A DNA stretch of 64,000 nt, taken from a bacterium. Lineage in GTDB: Bacteria; Chloroflexota; Dormibacteria; Aeolococcales; Bog-877. Below the pieces are notes generated by a model, which ran no database searches, had not been told where the DNA came from, and saw only the letters and a program-made list of their open reading frames with translations. The position numbers were made by a program, and so were the translations under genes. Shown piece by piece: positions 17,414-27,271 of the stretch. The first letter of the stretch is position 1, and each line of letters opens with the position of its first letter. Where the stretch lies: NCBI GenBank assembly GCA_021801645.1, contig JAJYXT010000086.1, positions 26,379-90,378 on the forward strand. The letters run 5' to 3'.

Positions 17414-18496
17414 ATGGCCGACAACAAGCTGACGCGACCGTGGCACGGGGTGCCACGTGAAGAGATCCCCTGGTACCCGGTGATCGACGTGGATGCCTGC
17501 ATCGGTTGCGGCACCTGCGTCACCAGCTGCGGGCGGGACGTGTACCGGTTTGACTTCGAGGCCAAGAAGGCCGTGGTCGCCAACCCGATGAACTGCATGG
17601 TGGCCTGCCAGACCTGCGCCAACACCTGCCCCTCTCGGGCCATCTCCTTCCCCGCCGAGGACGAGATCCTCCGGATGGAGGACCTGGTCTTGGTGCACCA
17701 CTCGGTGGAGGACGAGCTCCTCTCCCGCCGAGACCAACTCGAGGTTGACTCAGGGCTGCCCAGGGGCGACCTGGTCCACCTCAAGGTGACCAGGATCCAG
17801 GAGGTGGGAGGGGGCACCCGGATCTTCACTCTGAGCCCGGTCGGCGAGGCGGATCGGCTTTGCCAGTTCGTCCCCGGGCAGTACCTGGAGATCGCCGTGC
17901 CGGACTCCCACTTCATGGCCCGCGCCTACTCCATCGCCAACGCCCCAAGGTCGGATGACACCGTGGAGCTGCAGATCCGCCGGGTGAAGGGCGGGCGGCT
18001 CTCAGCCTGGGCCTTTGACTCAGCCCATGAGGGGGAGGTCATCCAGGCGCGGGGGCCTCTCGGGGCGTTCACCATGCGCTCGCCGGTGGACCGCCCGCTG
18101 GTCTTCGTGGCCCGAGGGACCGGCTTCGCTCCCATCAAGTCGCTGCTGGAGCAGCAGGTGAACATGCTCCCCCAGCGGCCGATGCTCCTCTTCTGGGGTG
18201 CCACCAGCTCCGATGACTTCTACGAGCTGGAACAGATGGCCACCCTGATGCGCCGTGCCCCCAATCTCCGAGTGACGCTGGTGGCCCGCCGATTTGACCC
18301 CGACTTCATCCCGCCGGAGCGGGCCGGGGTGGCGACGGGGAGACTCTCGGACGCTCTGGCCGCCAGCGGGCTGGACCTCTCCGGCTTCGACGCCTACCTG
18401 GCCGGTCCCCGACTCACGGTCACCGACTGCCTCCTGGCGCTGCGCGGCCTGGGGGTGGAGGAGGATCGCCTCTTCGCCGATTCGATGTCGACCTGA
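17414..18496 (+). CDS. 4Fe-4S ferredoxin domain fused to FNR-type FAD/NAD(P)H reductase
   Basis: CIGCGTCVTSCGRDVY and CMVACQTCANTCP clusters; QFVPGQYLEIAVP...RAYSIANAP FAD motif; GTGFAPIKSLLE NAD motif. Confidence 0.88.
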   Translation: MADNKLTRPWHGVPREEIPWYPVIDVDACIGCGTCVTSCGRDVYRFDFEAKKAVVANPMNCMVACQTCANTCPSRAISFPAEDEILRMEDLVLVHHSVEDELLSRRDQLEVDSGLPRGDLVHLKVTRIQEVGGGTRIFTLSPVGEADRLCQFVPGQYLEIAVPDSHFMARAYSIANAPRSDDTVELQIRRVKGGRLSAWAFDSAHEGEVIQARGPLGAFTMRSPVDRPLVFVARGTGFAPIKSLLEQQVNMLPQRPMLLFWGATSSDDFYELEQMATLMRRAPNLRVTLVARRFDPDFIPPERAGVATGRLSDALAASGLDLSGFDAYLAGPRLTVTDCLLALRGLGVEEDRLFADSMST

Positions 18497-18528
18497 GCTC
18501 CGGGGCGCCGCTCCTGCATGATCTCCGG

Positions 18529-18888
18529 ATGAGCGAGTACCGGGGCGTCGGTGCCGGGCGTCGGCGCCGTGGCTATCTGCTGGTCCTGGTGGCGCTGCTG
18601 GGGGCGGCCGACGTCGCTGAGCTCATGGTCACTGACCCCTCCCTGATGGCCGGCTCCCCCACCCGGGCCATGGGCTCAGCCGTCGGGCTGGCGCTCTTCC
18701 TGGCGCTGGCGGCGCTCGGAGCACGGTCGGTGCGGCACCCTGGCGCGGAGCTCGTCAGGCGCTGGCTGGCCGCGGTGCTGGCGGCCGGCAGCCTGGTGCT
18801 GGTGGTCATCCACCTGGCCGCCCACGTGGGGGGCCTTCGCCCCGCCTCGGTCGCCGTGCTGGCGCTTGTTGCCCTGGCGCTCGCCTGA
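18529..18888 (+). CDS. Small integral membrane protein (3-4 TM), unknown function
   Basis: Hydrophobic segments; ORF follows FNR gene on same strand. Confidence 0.6.
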   Translation: MSEYRGVGAGRRRRGYLLVLVALLGAADVAELMVTDPSLMAGSPTRAMGSAVGLALFLALAALGARSVRHPGAELVRRWLAAVLAAGSLVLVVIHLAAHVGGLRPASVAVLALVALALA

Positions 18889-18900
18889 GCCCCGCCCCCC

Positions 18901-20019
18901 TCAGCGCTGCTCGCGCAGGAACGCGGGGATGTCCAGGTCGTCGAAGGCGTCCTCGGCGACCTTGGGTCGGCGCAGCGTGTCGGCGATCGGCTCCTGCAGC
19001 TCCTGGGGACGGGTGGTCCGGTAGCGCTCGGCCAACTCCTGATTGACCTGGGGGCCGGAGCTGAAGCCGGTGGCGATGACCGTGATCTTCACGTCCCCGC
19101 CCATGCGATCGTCCAGCACCGCCCCGAAGATGATGTTGGCGGTGGGGTCCGCGGTCTGCCGGATCATGTCGCAGGCCTCGGTCACCTCATGCAGGGTCAG
19201 GTCGGGACTGGCCGTGATGTTGAGCAGGATCCCCTTGGCTCCGGCGATCGAGGTCTCCAGCAGCTGGCTGGCCACCGCGTCCCGGGCGGCGTCCTGTGCC
19301 CGGTTGTCCCCACTCCCGTAGCCGATGCCCATGAGGGCCGCGCCCTGCCCGGACATGATCGCCTTGACGTCGGCGAAGTCCAGGTTGATCAGCCCGGGGT
19401 AGACGATCAGGTCAGAGATCCCCTGCACCCCCTGGCGGAGCACGTCGTCGGCCTTGCGGAAGGCGTCCACCATGGTGGTGCGGCGGTCGGTCACCGCCAG
19501 CAGACGGTCGTTGGGGATGGTGATGAGGGTGTCGACCCGTCCGGAGAGCCCCTGGATCCCCCTCTCCGCTGAGTCCATCCGCCGCTTGCCCTCGAAGTTG
19601 AAGGGCTTGGTTACCACCCCGATGGTGAGCGCCCCGCTGGAGCGGGCGATCTCGGCGATGATGGGCGCCGCCCCGGTTCCCGTGCCCCCGCCCATACCGG
19701 CGGTGACGAAGACCATGTCCGAGTCGTGGAGCACCGCCGCCAGGTCATCACGGGACTCCTCGGCGGCGCTCTCCCCCACCTCGGGATCGCCTCCCGCCCC
19801 CAGCCCCCTGGTCACCTTGCGCCCGATGTGGATCTTGGTGGGGGCCTCGGAGGCGTCCAGAGCCTGGCGGTCGGTGTTGACGGCGATGAAGTCGACCCCG
19901 CGGAGCTTGGCCCGGATCATCCGGTTGACGGCGTTGCTGCCCCCGCCGCCCACTCCGATCACCTTGATCCTGGCGTTCCCCTGGGTGGTCCGGTCGAGGT
20001 CGTCCTGGGGCATGTTCAA
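18901..20019 (-). CDS. ftsZ: Cell division protein FtsZ
   Basis: [24 protein letters not shown]-terminal [13 protein letters not shown]. Confidence 0.98.
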   Translation of the reverse strand: MNMPQDDLDRTTQGNARIKVIGVGGGGSNAVNRMIRAKLRGVDFIAVNTDRQALDASEAPTKIHIGRKVTRGLGAGGDPEVGESAAEESRDDLAAVLHDSDMVFVTAGMGGGTGTGAAPIIAEIARSSGALTIGVVTKPFNFEGKRRMDSAERGIQGLSGRVDTLITIPNDRLLAVTDRRTTMVDAFRKADDVLRQGVQGISDLIVYPGLINLDFADVKAIMSGQGAALMGIGYGSGDNRAQDAARDAVASQLLETSIAGAKGILLNITASPDLTLHEVTEACDMIRQTADPTANIIFGAVLDDRMGGDVKITVIATGFSSGPQVNQELAERYRTTRPQELQEPIADTLRRPKVAEDAFDDLDIPAFLREQR

Positions 20020-20029
20020 CTCCTTAAGC

Positions 20030-21250
20030 CTAGAAGAGCTCGTGCAGCCAGCGGTTCAACCGGCCGGAGCTACGCTCCGCCCGCGGGCTGCTGTGGTCGC
20101 GCCGGGTCCCGGAGCGCTGTCCCCAGCGCAGGAGTCCGGCGATGGTGGCGTGCTCGGGCATCCCCAGCTGGTCTGTGAGGCCGGTGAGGCCCTCGGGGAG
20201 GGCCACCCGGACCGGGAGCTCGAGGAGCTGGTGCACCGCCTCGGGGAATCCGCGCAGGCAGGAGCCCCCGCCGGTGAGCACCACCTTGGCGGGAGCATGC
20301 GGGCCCTCCAGCGCCTGGCCGATGAGGCGGACGATCTCACGGGCCCGGGGCTCGATGATCTCCGCCAGCATCCGGCGGGACACCTCGTCGGCACCCACGC
20401 CCGAGGGGCCCACCACCCGCACCAGCTCCTCAGGGAGGACCCGGGCCGGGTCGCAGTGGCCGTGGCGCCGCTTCAGGGACTCCGCCTCCGCCTCGCCGCA
20501 CCGCAGCCCGACCGCCAGGTCCGCGGTGACGTGCTGGCCCCCGACGGGGAGGACCCGGATCCCCTCCAGGGTGCCGTGCCAGAAGGTGGCGATGTCGGTG
20601 GTGCCGGCGCCAACGTCCACCACCGCCACCGACTCCTCCAGTTCCGCGTCCCGCACCACCCCCTCGGCCGCGGCCAGTGGCTGGACCACGAGGTCATCGA
20701 CCCGAAGACCGGCCGAGTGGGCGCACTCCACCAGGGCCTCCAGATGGGCCACCGAGGCCAGGACCAGCTCGCAGTCGACCGAGAGCCGGCTTCCCGCCAC
20801 CCCTCTGGGGTCCCGCAGGCGCTGGTTCTCGTCCACCGCGTACCAGCGGGGGATCAGATGAACCACCTCGGTGCCCTCCTCGCCGGGAAGGTCCCGAGCC
20901 GCCTCCAGCACCCGGTTGAGGTCCGAGCCGGACACGGCGCCGCTCCGCGATGCCACGGTGACCGCGGCCCGGCTCGGCTGGCTGCGGACGTGGCGGCCGC
21001 CCAGGCTGAGCAGCGCGGCCTCCACCTCCATCCCGGCGGCACGCTCGGCCGCGTCCAGAGCCTTGGAGAGAGCGGCCACGGCCTGATCCGGGTCGGCGAC
21101 CACCCCCCGGCTCACCCCCTTGGAGTCCACCTCCCCCACTCCCAGCACCTTGAGGCGGGCTCCGTCGTCCTCGGCTATGGCGCAGCGAACCCGGTGGGTG
21201 CCCAGATCGACCGCGACCAGGCGGCGTCCGCTCATGGCGCCGTGGTCCAA
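20030..21250 (-). CDS. ftsA: Cell division protein FtsA
   Basis: Actin-like ATPase, [16 protein letters not shown]; amphipathic C-term ([10 protein letters not shown]); upstream of ftsZ. Confidence 0.95.
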   Translation of the reverse strand: MDHGAMSGRRLVAVDLGTHRVRCAIAEDDGARLKVLGVGEVDSKGVSRGVVADPDQAVAALSKALDAAERAAGMEVEAALLSLGGRHVRSQPSRAAVTVASRSGAVSGSDLNRVLEAARDLPGEEGTEVVHLIPRWYAVDENQRLRDPRGVAGSRLSVDCELVLASVAHLEALVECAHSAGLRVDDLVVQPLAAAEGVVRDAELEESVAVVDVGAGTTDIATFWHGTLEGIRVLPVGGQHVTADLAVGLRCGEAEAESLKRRHGHCDPARVLPEELVRVVGPSGVGADEVSRRMLAEIIEPRAREIVRLIGQALEGPHAPAKVVLTGGGSCLRGFPEAVHQLLELPVRVALPEGLTGLTDQLGMPEHATIAGLLRWGQRSGTRRDHSSPRAERSSGRLNRWLHELF

Positions 21251-21419
21251 GCCCCGTGGCGGCTCACGGGATCCCAGCCGGACTGCATCGGAGAAGCCCC
21301 CAGGTGTTGTTCGATCTCATGGAACGCTTGCTTGGTGAAGAACTCGCGAGACGGGACTCCGGGCCTCCGCAGAGGTCCTACGAAGTGTAGCCGCCCCACG
21401 GTGGGAATACAAGCCCGAA

Positions 21420-21437
21420 ACCACATCATCTTGTGGT
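21420..21437. repeat. Perfect hairpin ACCACA-TCATCT-TGTGGT in the ftsQ-ftsA intergenic region
   Basis: 6-bp stem, 6-nt loop, just downstream of ftsQ stop; may be terminator or processing site. Confidence 0.4.
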
Positions 21438-21473
21438 CTCGCCGCCTCTGACCCACCGCAGTTTGGGTCGCAC

Positions 21474-22583
21474 CTAGGGGTTGACCACCACCTGGGAGGG
21501 GTCCTCGAGGTAGATGGTGTGGATACCGGGTCCCTTCAAGTTGATCTTGGCGGCGAGCGCCCGCAGCGCCTCCAGCTTGGGCCCCAGGTTCGCCACCTGG
21601 GAGGCGGTGAGGATGGGGCCAAGATCAGCTGTCCACCCCGCCGAGCTCTGGATCTCCAGCGCCCCCACCGCGCTGATCAGGTACCGGCTCACCGAGACCC
21701 CGTAGGCGGCGGGGAAGGCGGAGCTGAGCTGGGCCAGGGCGCTCGTGAGCCGGGAGGGCAGGACGACCTGCCCGGCCCGGAGCCGGCTCCCCCTCTGGAG
21801 ATCCTGGAGGAGGGGGAGAGGAGCGGATGCCGGTCCCGAGGGCACCGGGCCGAGTACCGCTCCGGACGCCGCCAGCAGGTACTCCCTCTTTCCCTGCTGG
21901 TAGATCAACACCGGGGGCAGCGGGGTCACCGTGAGGACCAAGGTCCCGGGCCAGCGGACCGCGGCGCTGGCGCTCTGCACCCAGGGCTGGCTGAGCAGGC
22001 TCTCGGTGAGCCTCTCGGTGTTGACCTGGAGCGTGCTCTGGCCCATCACAACCCCCGCCTCCGCCAGCAGCTGGGCGCGGCCGACCACCGGGCTCCCCTC
22101 CACCTCCACCCTCTGCACCTTGAGGAAGGGAAGGTTGAGCGCCAGCAGTCCCGCCACCGCCAGGGAGGGAATCAGGACCGACACCACCCGGGCCGGCCGG
22201 CGGAGCTCCTTCCAGGCCAGATACCAGGAGGGCGGCTTGGGCCGTGAGATCCGCATCCTCCCCGCCAAGTGACGCCGGGCCTCGTCCCGTGCCTGCCGGC
22301 GGGAGGCCGCCTGGCGCGCCACCTCGGCCAGCACCTCGTCGGCGACCTCGTTCTGGCGCCATCCACCGGTCCGGGTGCGGGGCCGCCGCCGCTGCCCCCC
22401 GCCCGCCAAGGGCCTCCGCCCCCCCACCCTGCGCTCGGGCACGGCGGCACCGAAGCGGGTGGGCGCCGGTGGGCGCTCCTTGCGCGTCAACGGTTCGATG
22501 TCTGCCCCTTGTGCTGTGACGTGGATCTGGGACGGTAGGGCCTCCCGGGGCCGCCCGGGAGCATCGCCCCAACCATGACGCAT
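21474..22583 (-). CDS. ftsQ: Cell division protein FtsQ/DivIB (POTRA), long basic N-terminus
   Basis: LPFLKVQRVEVEGSPVVGRAQLLAEAGVVMGQSTLQVNTERLTESLLSQPWVQSASAAVRWPGTLVLTVTP. Confidence 0.9.
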   Translation of the reverse strand: MRHGWGDAPGRPREALPSQIHVTAQGADIEPLTRKERPPAPTRFGAAVPERRVGGRRPLAGGGQRRRPRTRTGGWRQNEVADEVLAEVARQAASRRQARDEARRHLAGRMRISRPKPPSWYLAWKELRRPARVVSVLIPSLAVAGLLALNLPFLKVQRVEVEGSPVVGRAQLLAEAGVVMGQSTLQVNTERLTESLLSQPWVQSASAAVRWPGTLVLTVTPLPPVLIYQQGKREYLLAASGAVLGPVPSGPASAPLPLLQDLQRGSRLRAGQVVLPSRLTSALAQLSSAFPAAYGVSVSRYLISAVGALEIQSSAGWTADLGPILTASQVANLGPKLEALRALAAKINLKGPGIHTIYLEDPSQVVVNP

Positions 22584-22591
22584 TTGCGCCG

Positions 22592-24049
22592 CTAGCGCAA
22601 GCCCTTCTCCCCCTCGCCGGCGGCTAGAGCCGCCAGCAGGCGCTCCGCCACCTGGTCGAAGCCCCGGACCGAGCAGCAGACCACCAGCGCCGGCGGCCGG
22701 ACTCTCTCGAGCACCGCGGACACCGCCTCCCCGGCTGACCGGACCAGGACCACCTCCGGCCCCTCCACCAGCCTCGCCACGTCCTCGGAGCTGACCGACC
22801 CCTCAAGGTGACGCTCCCGGGCCGGCTCGATGGGGCCGAGGATCAGGACGTCCGCCCCCCGGAAGGCCTCCCGGTACTCCGGCAGCAGGGCCCGGGTGCG
22901 CGAGTAGGTGTGGGGGACGTCAACCAGGATCAGCTGGCGCCCGGGGGCCATCTGGCGGGCCGCGGCCACGGTCGCCCGCAGCTTGGTGGGGTGGTGGGCA
23001 TAGTCATCCACCACGGTGGCCCCACCAGCCTCCCCCACGATTTCGAAGCGCCGGCCGGGGCCCCTGAAGCTCGCGGCGGCGCCGGCCGCGGCCGACGGGT
23101 CGGCCCCCAGGGCCACCGCCAGTGCCAGTGCCATGAGGGCGTTCTCGGCGTTGTGCAGGCCGAAGAGGGGAAGGCGCATGGAGACGCGCAGCCCCAAGGG
23201 GCCGCTCACTTGCAGCAGCTGGCCGTCGGGGAGAGCGCGAGGAGGGGGCTGGAGCCGCCACTCCCCCTCCTCCCCACCGACCAGGGTCACCGGGCAAGTG
23301 GCTGCCTCCGCCAGGTCCCGGACCGCCTGATCGCCGGCCCGGAGGAGGAGACGCCCCGAGGGCGGCATCCCGGCCACCAGCTCAAGGTACGGAGCCCGGT
23401 AGGCCTCCAGGTCCGGGTAGAGGTCGGGATGGTCCAGCTCCAGGTTGAGTACCCCGACGTAGTCCGGGCTCCAGTGCAGGAACTTGGCCCTCCGGTCCAG
23501 GGCTGAGGTGGTGTATTCGTCCCCCTCGAACACGAAGGGGGAGCGGTGCTCCAGCCCCCCCAGGCGCACCGAGACCCCGAAGTTGCGCGAGGTGGCCCCG
23601 AGGCGGAAGCCAGGCCCCATCCCCGCCACCTCCAGCATGTGGGCGAGCAGGGTGGACGTGGTGGTCTTGCCGTGGGTTCCGCAGACCACCGCCCGGGGCC
23701 GGGACGCCGCCAGCCGGCCCTCGGCCTCGGCCTCCGACACCACCTCGAGGCCGGCGGCGAGCGCCGCCGCCAGCTCGGGGTTGCCGGGCTGGACCTGGTT
23801 GCCCAGGATCACCAGGTCCGGGCGCCCGAAGGTGGTGAGGGCGCCCTCGCTGTGCCGGCTGGCGTAGGGGATGCCGGCCGCCCGGAGGAGGTCGGTGGTC
23901 GGGGGATAGGGATCCTCGTCCGAGCCGCTGACCCGGTACCCCAGCTCGGCCAGGGCCAGGGCCAGCCCGGAGACGGCGTAGCCGCATATGCCGAGGAAGT
24001 GGAGACGGGCGGGAGGCTCCGGCCACCCTGGGATCTCGAGGCGGGTCAC
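22592..24049 (-). CDS. Mur ligase at the murC position but Mpl-like (UDP-MurNAc:tripeptide ligase type)
   Basis: LHFLGICG...VSGSDEDPYPPTTDLL...PDLVILGNQVQPGNPE...CGTHGKTTTS...PGFRLGATSRNFGVSVRLG...PFVFEGDEYTTSALDRRAKFLHW. Confidence 0.85.
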   Translation of the reverse strand: MTRLEIPGWPEPPARLHFLGICGYAVSGLALALAELGYRVSGSDEDPYPPTTDLLRAAGIPYASRHSEGALTTFGRPDLVILGNQVQPGNPELAAALAAGLEVVSEAEAEGRLAASRPRAVVCGTHGKTTTSTLLAHMLEVAGMGPGFRLGATSRNFGVSVRLGGLEHRSPFVFEGDEYTTSALDRRAKFLHWSPDYVGVLNLELDHPDLYPDLEAYRAPYLELVAGMPPSGRLLLRAGDQAVRDLAEAATCPVTLVGGEEGEWRLQPPPRALPDGQLLQVSGPLGLRVSMRLPLFGLHNAENALMALALAVALGADPSAAAGAAASFRGPGRRFEIVGEAGGATVVDDYAHHPTKLRATVAAARQMAPGRQLILVDVPHTYSRTRALLPEYREAFRGADVLILGPIEPARERHLEGSVSSEDVARLVEGPEVVLVRSAGEAVSAVLERVRPPALVVCCSVRGFDQVAERLLAALAAGEGEKGLR

Positions 24050-25128
24050 GCGCCGGCGGCCGTGGAGAGGAGGAGTCTCGCCACGTCCTGGGCGGCCCCG
24101 GGGCGGGCCAGGGTGAGGCTGGCCCGGGCCATCTGCTCGGCTCGCCCCTCCTCGGTGAGGACGGCGAGGATCAGCTGCGACAGCCGCTCCAGGCTCAGCT
24201 CGGAGTCCTCTAGGAGCAGTGCGGCTCCCGCCTGGGCGAAGGCCTCGGCGTTGGCCAGCTGGTGGTTGCCCGCGTGAGGGTAGGGCACCAGCACGAGCGG
24301 GCGGCCCATGCAGGCCATCTCGGCAAGAGAGCTCCCCCCCGCGCGCATCACCACCAGCCGGGAGGAGGCCGCCAGCTCGGCCACATGGTCCGAGAACGGC
24401 AGTGGCCGGTAGCGCGGGTCCCGGTCCAGCCCGAGGGCACGAGCCTCGGCAGCCACTCGCAGCTCCTCCCGCTGGCCGGTCAGGTGGGTGACCTCCATCT
24501 CCGGCAGCCGGCGCAGGAGGCCGGGGAGGGCTGCCAGCAGCGCCTGGTTCAGGTGCCGGGCACCCTGGGAGCCGCCCATCACCAGCACCGAGGGGCGAGT
24601 GGGGAGCTCCGGGCTCACTCCCTGAAAGGCGGCGCGGACCGGGTTGCCGGTGAACACCGCCCGCCCGGGCGGCAGGTGGTCCGCCGTGTCGGCGAAGGAC
24701 ACCGCGATCTTGCTGGCCAGGGGTGCCAGGCGGTTGATCGCCCGCCCGGGCAACCGGTTCTGCTCCAGCAGGACCACGGGAAGCCGGTGCCGGCGGGCGG
24801 CCAGCACCACCGGTACACAGACGTACCCCCCGGTCCCCAGCACCACCTGCGGGCGGAAGCTGCTGACCTCACGCCCCGCCTGCCGGTAGGCCAGCGGCAG
24901 GCGGGTCAGGAGACGGGGGGTGGCGGTGAGGGGGGAGGAGCCCATGCTCCCCAGCGAGAGCCCCCGGAACTCCAGCCCCGCCCTGGGGACCAGGACCGAT
25001 TCGGGGCCGCCGCTGCGTCCCACGTAGCGGAGCTCCAGGGTGGGGTCAATCGACCGCAGCGCCTCGGCCACCGCCATCGCCGGAGTGCAGTGGCCACCGG
25101 TCCCGCCGCCGGTGATCAGAACGCGCAT
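24046..25128 (-). CDS. murG: UDP-GlcNAc:lipid I transferase MurG
   Basis: ITGGGTGGHCTPAMAVAEAL; VMGGSQGARHLNQAL; LVPYPHAGNHQLANAE. Confidence 0.96.
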   Translation of the reverse strand: MRVLITGGGTGGHCTPAMAVAEALRSIDPTLELRYVGRSGGPESVLVPRAGLEFRGLSLGSMGSSPLTATPRLLTRLPLAYRQAGREVSSFRPQVVLGTGGYVCVPVVLAARRHRLPVVLLEQNRLPGRAINRLAPLASKIAVSFADTADHLPPGRAVFTGNPVRAAFQGVSPELPTRPSVLVMGGSQGARHLNQALLAALPGLLRRLPEMEVTHLTGQREELRVAAEARALGLDRDPRYRPLPFSDHVAELAASSRLVVMRAGGSSLAEMACMGRPLVLVPYPHAGNHQLANAEAFAQAGAALLLEDSELSLERLSQLILAVLTEEGRAEQMARASLTLARPGAAQDVARLLLSTAAGA

Positions 25129-26305
25129 TGGCCTCCCCCGCTCGGCGGCGCCGGGCCGAAATGTTCAGCAGTATCCCGGTGGCCGCCAGCGAGAGCGCCA
25201 GCGACGACCCGCCGTAGCTTATGAAGGTGAGGGGGACCCCGGTCGAGGGGATCGTGTCGGTCACCCCACCGACGTTGATCAGCGCCTGCCCCACGATCCA
25301 GATGGTGACCCCGCCGGCCAGCAGCATCCCCAGGCGGTCGGGGGCACTCCGGGCGATCTTCAGCCCTCGCCAGCAGAACAGCCCGAAGAGGAGCAGGACC
25401 AGCAGCGTCCCGATCAGCCCGAGATCCTGACCGATGACCGCGAAGATGAAGTCGTTCTGGGACTCGGGCAGCCACTGGGCCGGCGGCACCGGGCTGGAGA
25501 AGCCAGTCCCGAAGACCCCGCCGGCGCCCAGCGCGTAGAGCGCCTGGACCGCCTGGTAGCCGGAGGTTTCGGCGTGGGCGAAGGGGTGCAGGTAGGCGAG
25601 CATCCGGGCCACCCGGTAGGGCTCGGCGAGGATCAGCAGCCCCCCCAGCCCGAGCCCCGCCACGCCGGCCACCAGCAGGTGGCGGAGGCGGGCGCCGGCC
25701 AGCACCAGGAGGCCGAGGGCGAGTACCCCCACCACCAGGGTGGAGCCCAGGTCCTTCTCCAGGATGATCAGCGCCCCGACCGCCCCCACCTGGAGGGCGT
25801 AGGGCCGGATGCCCTGGCTCAGGCTTCCGATCTGGCGGCGCCGGCGGTCCAGCCAGACCGCCCCACTCACCAGCACCATGAACTGGGCGATCACGCTGGG
25901 CTGGATCTGGATCGGCCCAGCGCCGATCCACCGCCTGGCGCCCTGGACCTCTTTCCCGATGTGGGGGACCAGGACCGCCACCAGGAGCAGCATGGACACC
26001 GCTGTGAGGTAGGGGGCAAGCCGGCGCCACTCGTGGTAGTCCAGCCTGTAGCAGAAGACCAGGCCGCCCACCCCGAGGGCCAGCCAGAGGGCCTGCCGCT
26101 CAAAGAAGAAGGCCGGGTTGCCGTAGTCCGCATACGCCGACGGGGCGCTGGCTACGAAGACCATGATCAGCCCCAGAGCGCAGAGCGCCGCCGTCACCAG
26201 GGTGAGGCCGAGGTCCAGGTTGGGCATCCGGCCCAGCCACCCCCGTCTCCGGCCGGCGGCACGGGCGTGGGCGACAGGGATCCACCGCTCGACCCTGGCG
26301 CTCAC
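25046..26305 (-). CDS. ftsW: SEDS glycosyltransferase FtsW
   Basis: Multi-TM SEDS protein, ALYALGAGGVFGTGFSS...NDFIFAVIGQDLGLIGTLLVLLLFG...GVPLTFISYGGSSL; GTG start overlaps mraY stop. Confidence 0.93.
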   Translation of the reverse strand: MSARVERWIPVAHARAAGRRRGWLGRMPNLDLGLTLVTAALCALGLIMVFVASAPSAYADYGNPAFFFERQALWLALGVGGLVFCYRLDYHEWRRLAPYLTAVSMLLLVAVLVPHIGKEVQGARRWIGAGPIQIQPSVIAQFMVLVSGAVWLDRRRRQIGSLSQGIRPYALQVGAVGALIILEKDLGSTLVVGVLALGLLVLAGARLRHLLVAGVAGLGLGGLLILAEPYRVARMLAYLHPFAHAETSGYQAVQALYALGAGGVFGTGFSSPVPPAQWLPESQNDFIFAVIGQDLGLIGTLLVLLLFGLFCWRGLKIARSAPDRLGMLLAGGVTIWIVGQALINVGGVTDTIPSTGVPLTFISYGGSSLALSLAATGILLNISARRRRAGEANARSDHRRRDRWPLHSGDGGGRGAAVD

Positions 26306-27270
26306 CCGGGACGCCCCCCTAGCCCGGTGGCGATGGCCCAGAGGAGGGCCAGAGCCCCGGCCACCCAGGACGCCGCCCAGAGTCGGAGGTCCACCGCCCA
26401 CTCCCCCAGACCGCCAATCTCGAGGTGGTGGTGCAGGGGGCTCATCCGGAAGAGGCGGCGGCCCCCGGTGAGCCGGAAGTAGCCAACCTGCAGGATCACC
26501 GAGCCGGTCTCGACCAGGAAGACGGCCGCCAGCAGGGGCAGGAGGATCAGCAGCCCGACCTCGGCGGCGGCCACCGCCAGCATCAGGCCCAGCGCCAGTG
26601 ACCCGGCGTCGCCCATGAAGATCTTGGCCCGCGGCCGGTTGAACACCAGGAAGGCCAGCAGCACCGCCCCCACGGACCAGCAGGTGCCCGCCAGCTCCGG
26701 CCTGCCCTGGAGCTGAGCGGCCAGCCCGAGGGCGAGGAAACCGGGCACCGCGGTCCCCGCGGCCAGCCCATCCACGCCGTCGGTCAGGTTGACGGCATTG
26801 GAGGTGGCCAGCACCGCCAGGGCGGCCAGGGCGATTCCGAAGAGCCCCAGGTCGCGCCAGCCGACCACCGGGATCAGCTGGGACCAGGCCCCCGTCAGCG
26901 CCAGCCCGACCCCCAGGACGGCCGCGCAGATGGCCAGGAGGAGGAACTTGGGCACCACTCGGATCCCCTCACCGCTGCGCACCTTGGTGAGGTCGTCGAA
27001 GAGGCCCACGGCCATGCCCAGCACCCCGGCGCCAACCACCACCCCCCCGGCCGCGCCGCGCAGCCCGACGAGCCAGGCGACCACCAGCACGGCGCAGAAG
27101 ACCACCCCGCCCGCGGTGGGCGTGCCCGCCTTGCGCAGGTGGGAGCTGGGGCCATCCTGGCGTTCGCGCTGGAGCACCCCAAGGCGCCTCAGACCGACGA
27201 TCGCGGGTGGGTAGAGCACCAGTCCCCCCACCAGGGCGCCCGCCGCCGCCAGCTGTGTCACCCTGGCCAT
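26302..27270 (-). CDS. mraY: Phospho-MurNAc-pentapeptide transferase MraY
   Basis: GTPTAGGVVF, VGLFDDLTKVR, NAVNLTDGVDGLAAG, FMGDAGSLALG, PLHHHLE. Confidence 0.96.
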   Translation of the reverse strand: MARVTQLAAAGALVGGLVLYPPAIVGLRRLGVLQRERQDGPSSHLRKAGTPTAGGVVFCAVLVVAWLVGLRGAAGGVVVGAGVLGMAVGLFDDLTKVRSGEGIRVVPKFLLLAICAAVLGVGLALTGAWSQLIPVVGWRDLGLFGIALAALAVLATSNAVNLTDGVDGLAAGTAVPGFLALGLAAQLQGRPELAGTCWSVGAVLLAFLVFNRPRAKIFMGDAGSLALGLMLAVAAAEVGLLILLPLLAAVFLVETGSVILQVGYFRLTGGRRLFRMSPLHHHLEIGGLGEWAVDLRLWAASWVAGALALLWAIATGLGGRPG

Positions 27271-27271
27271 C

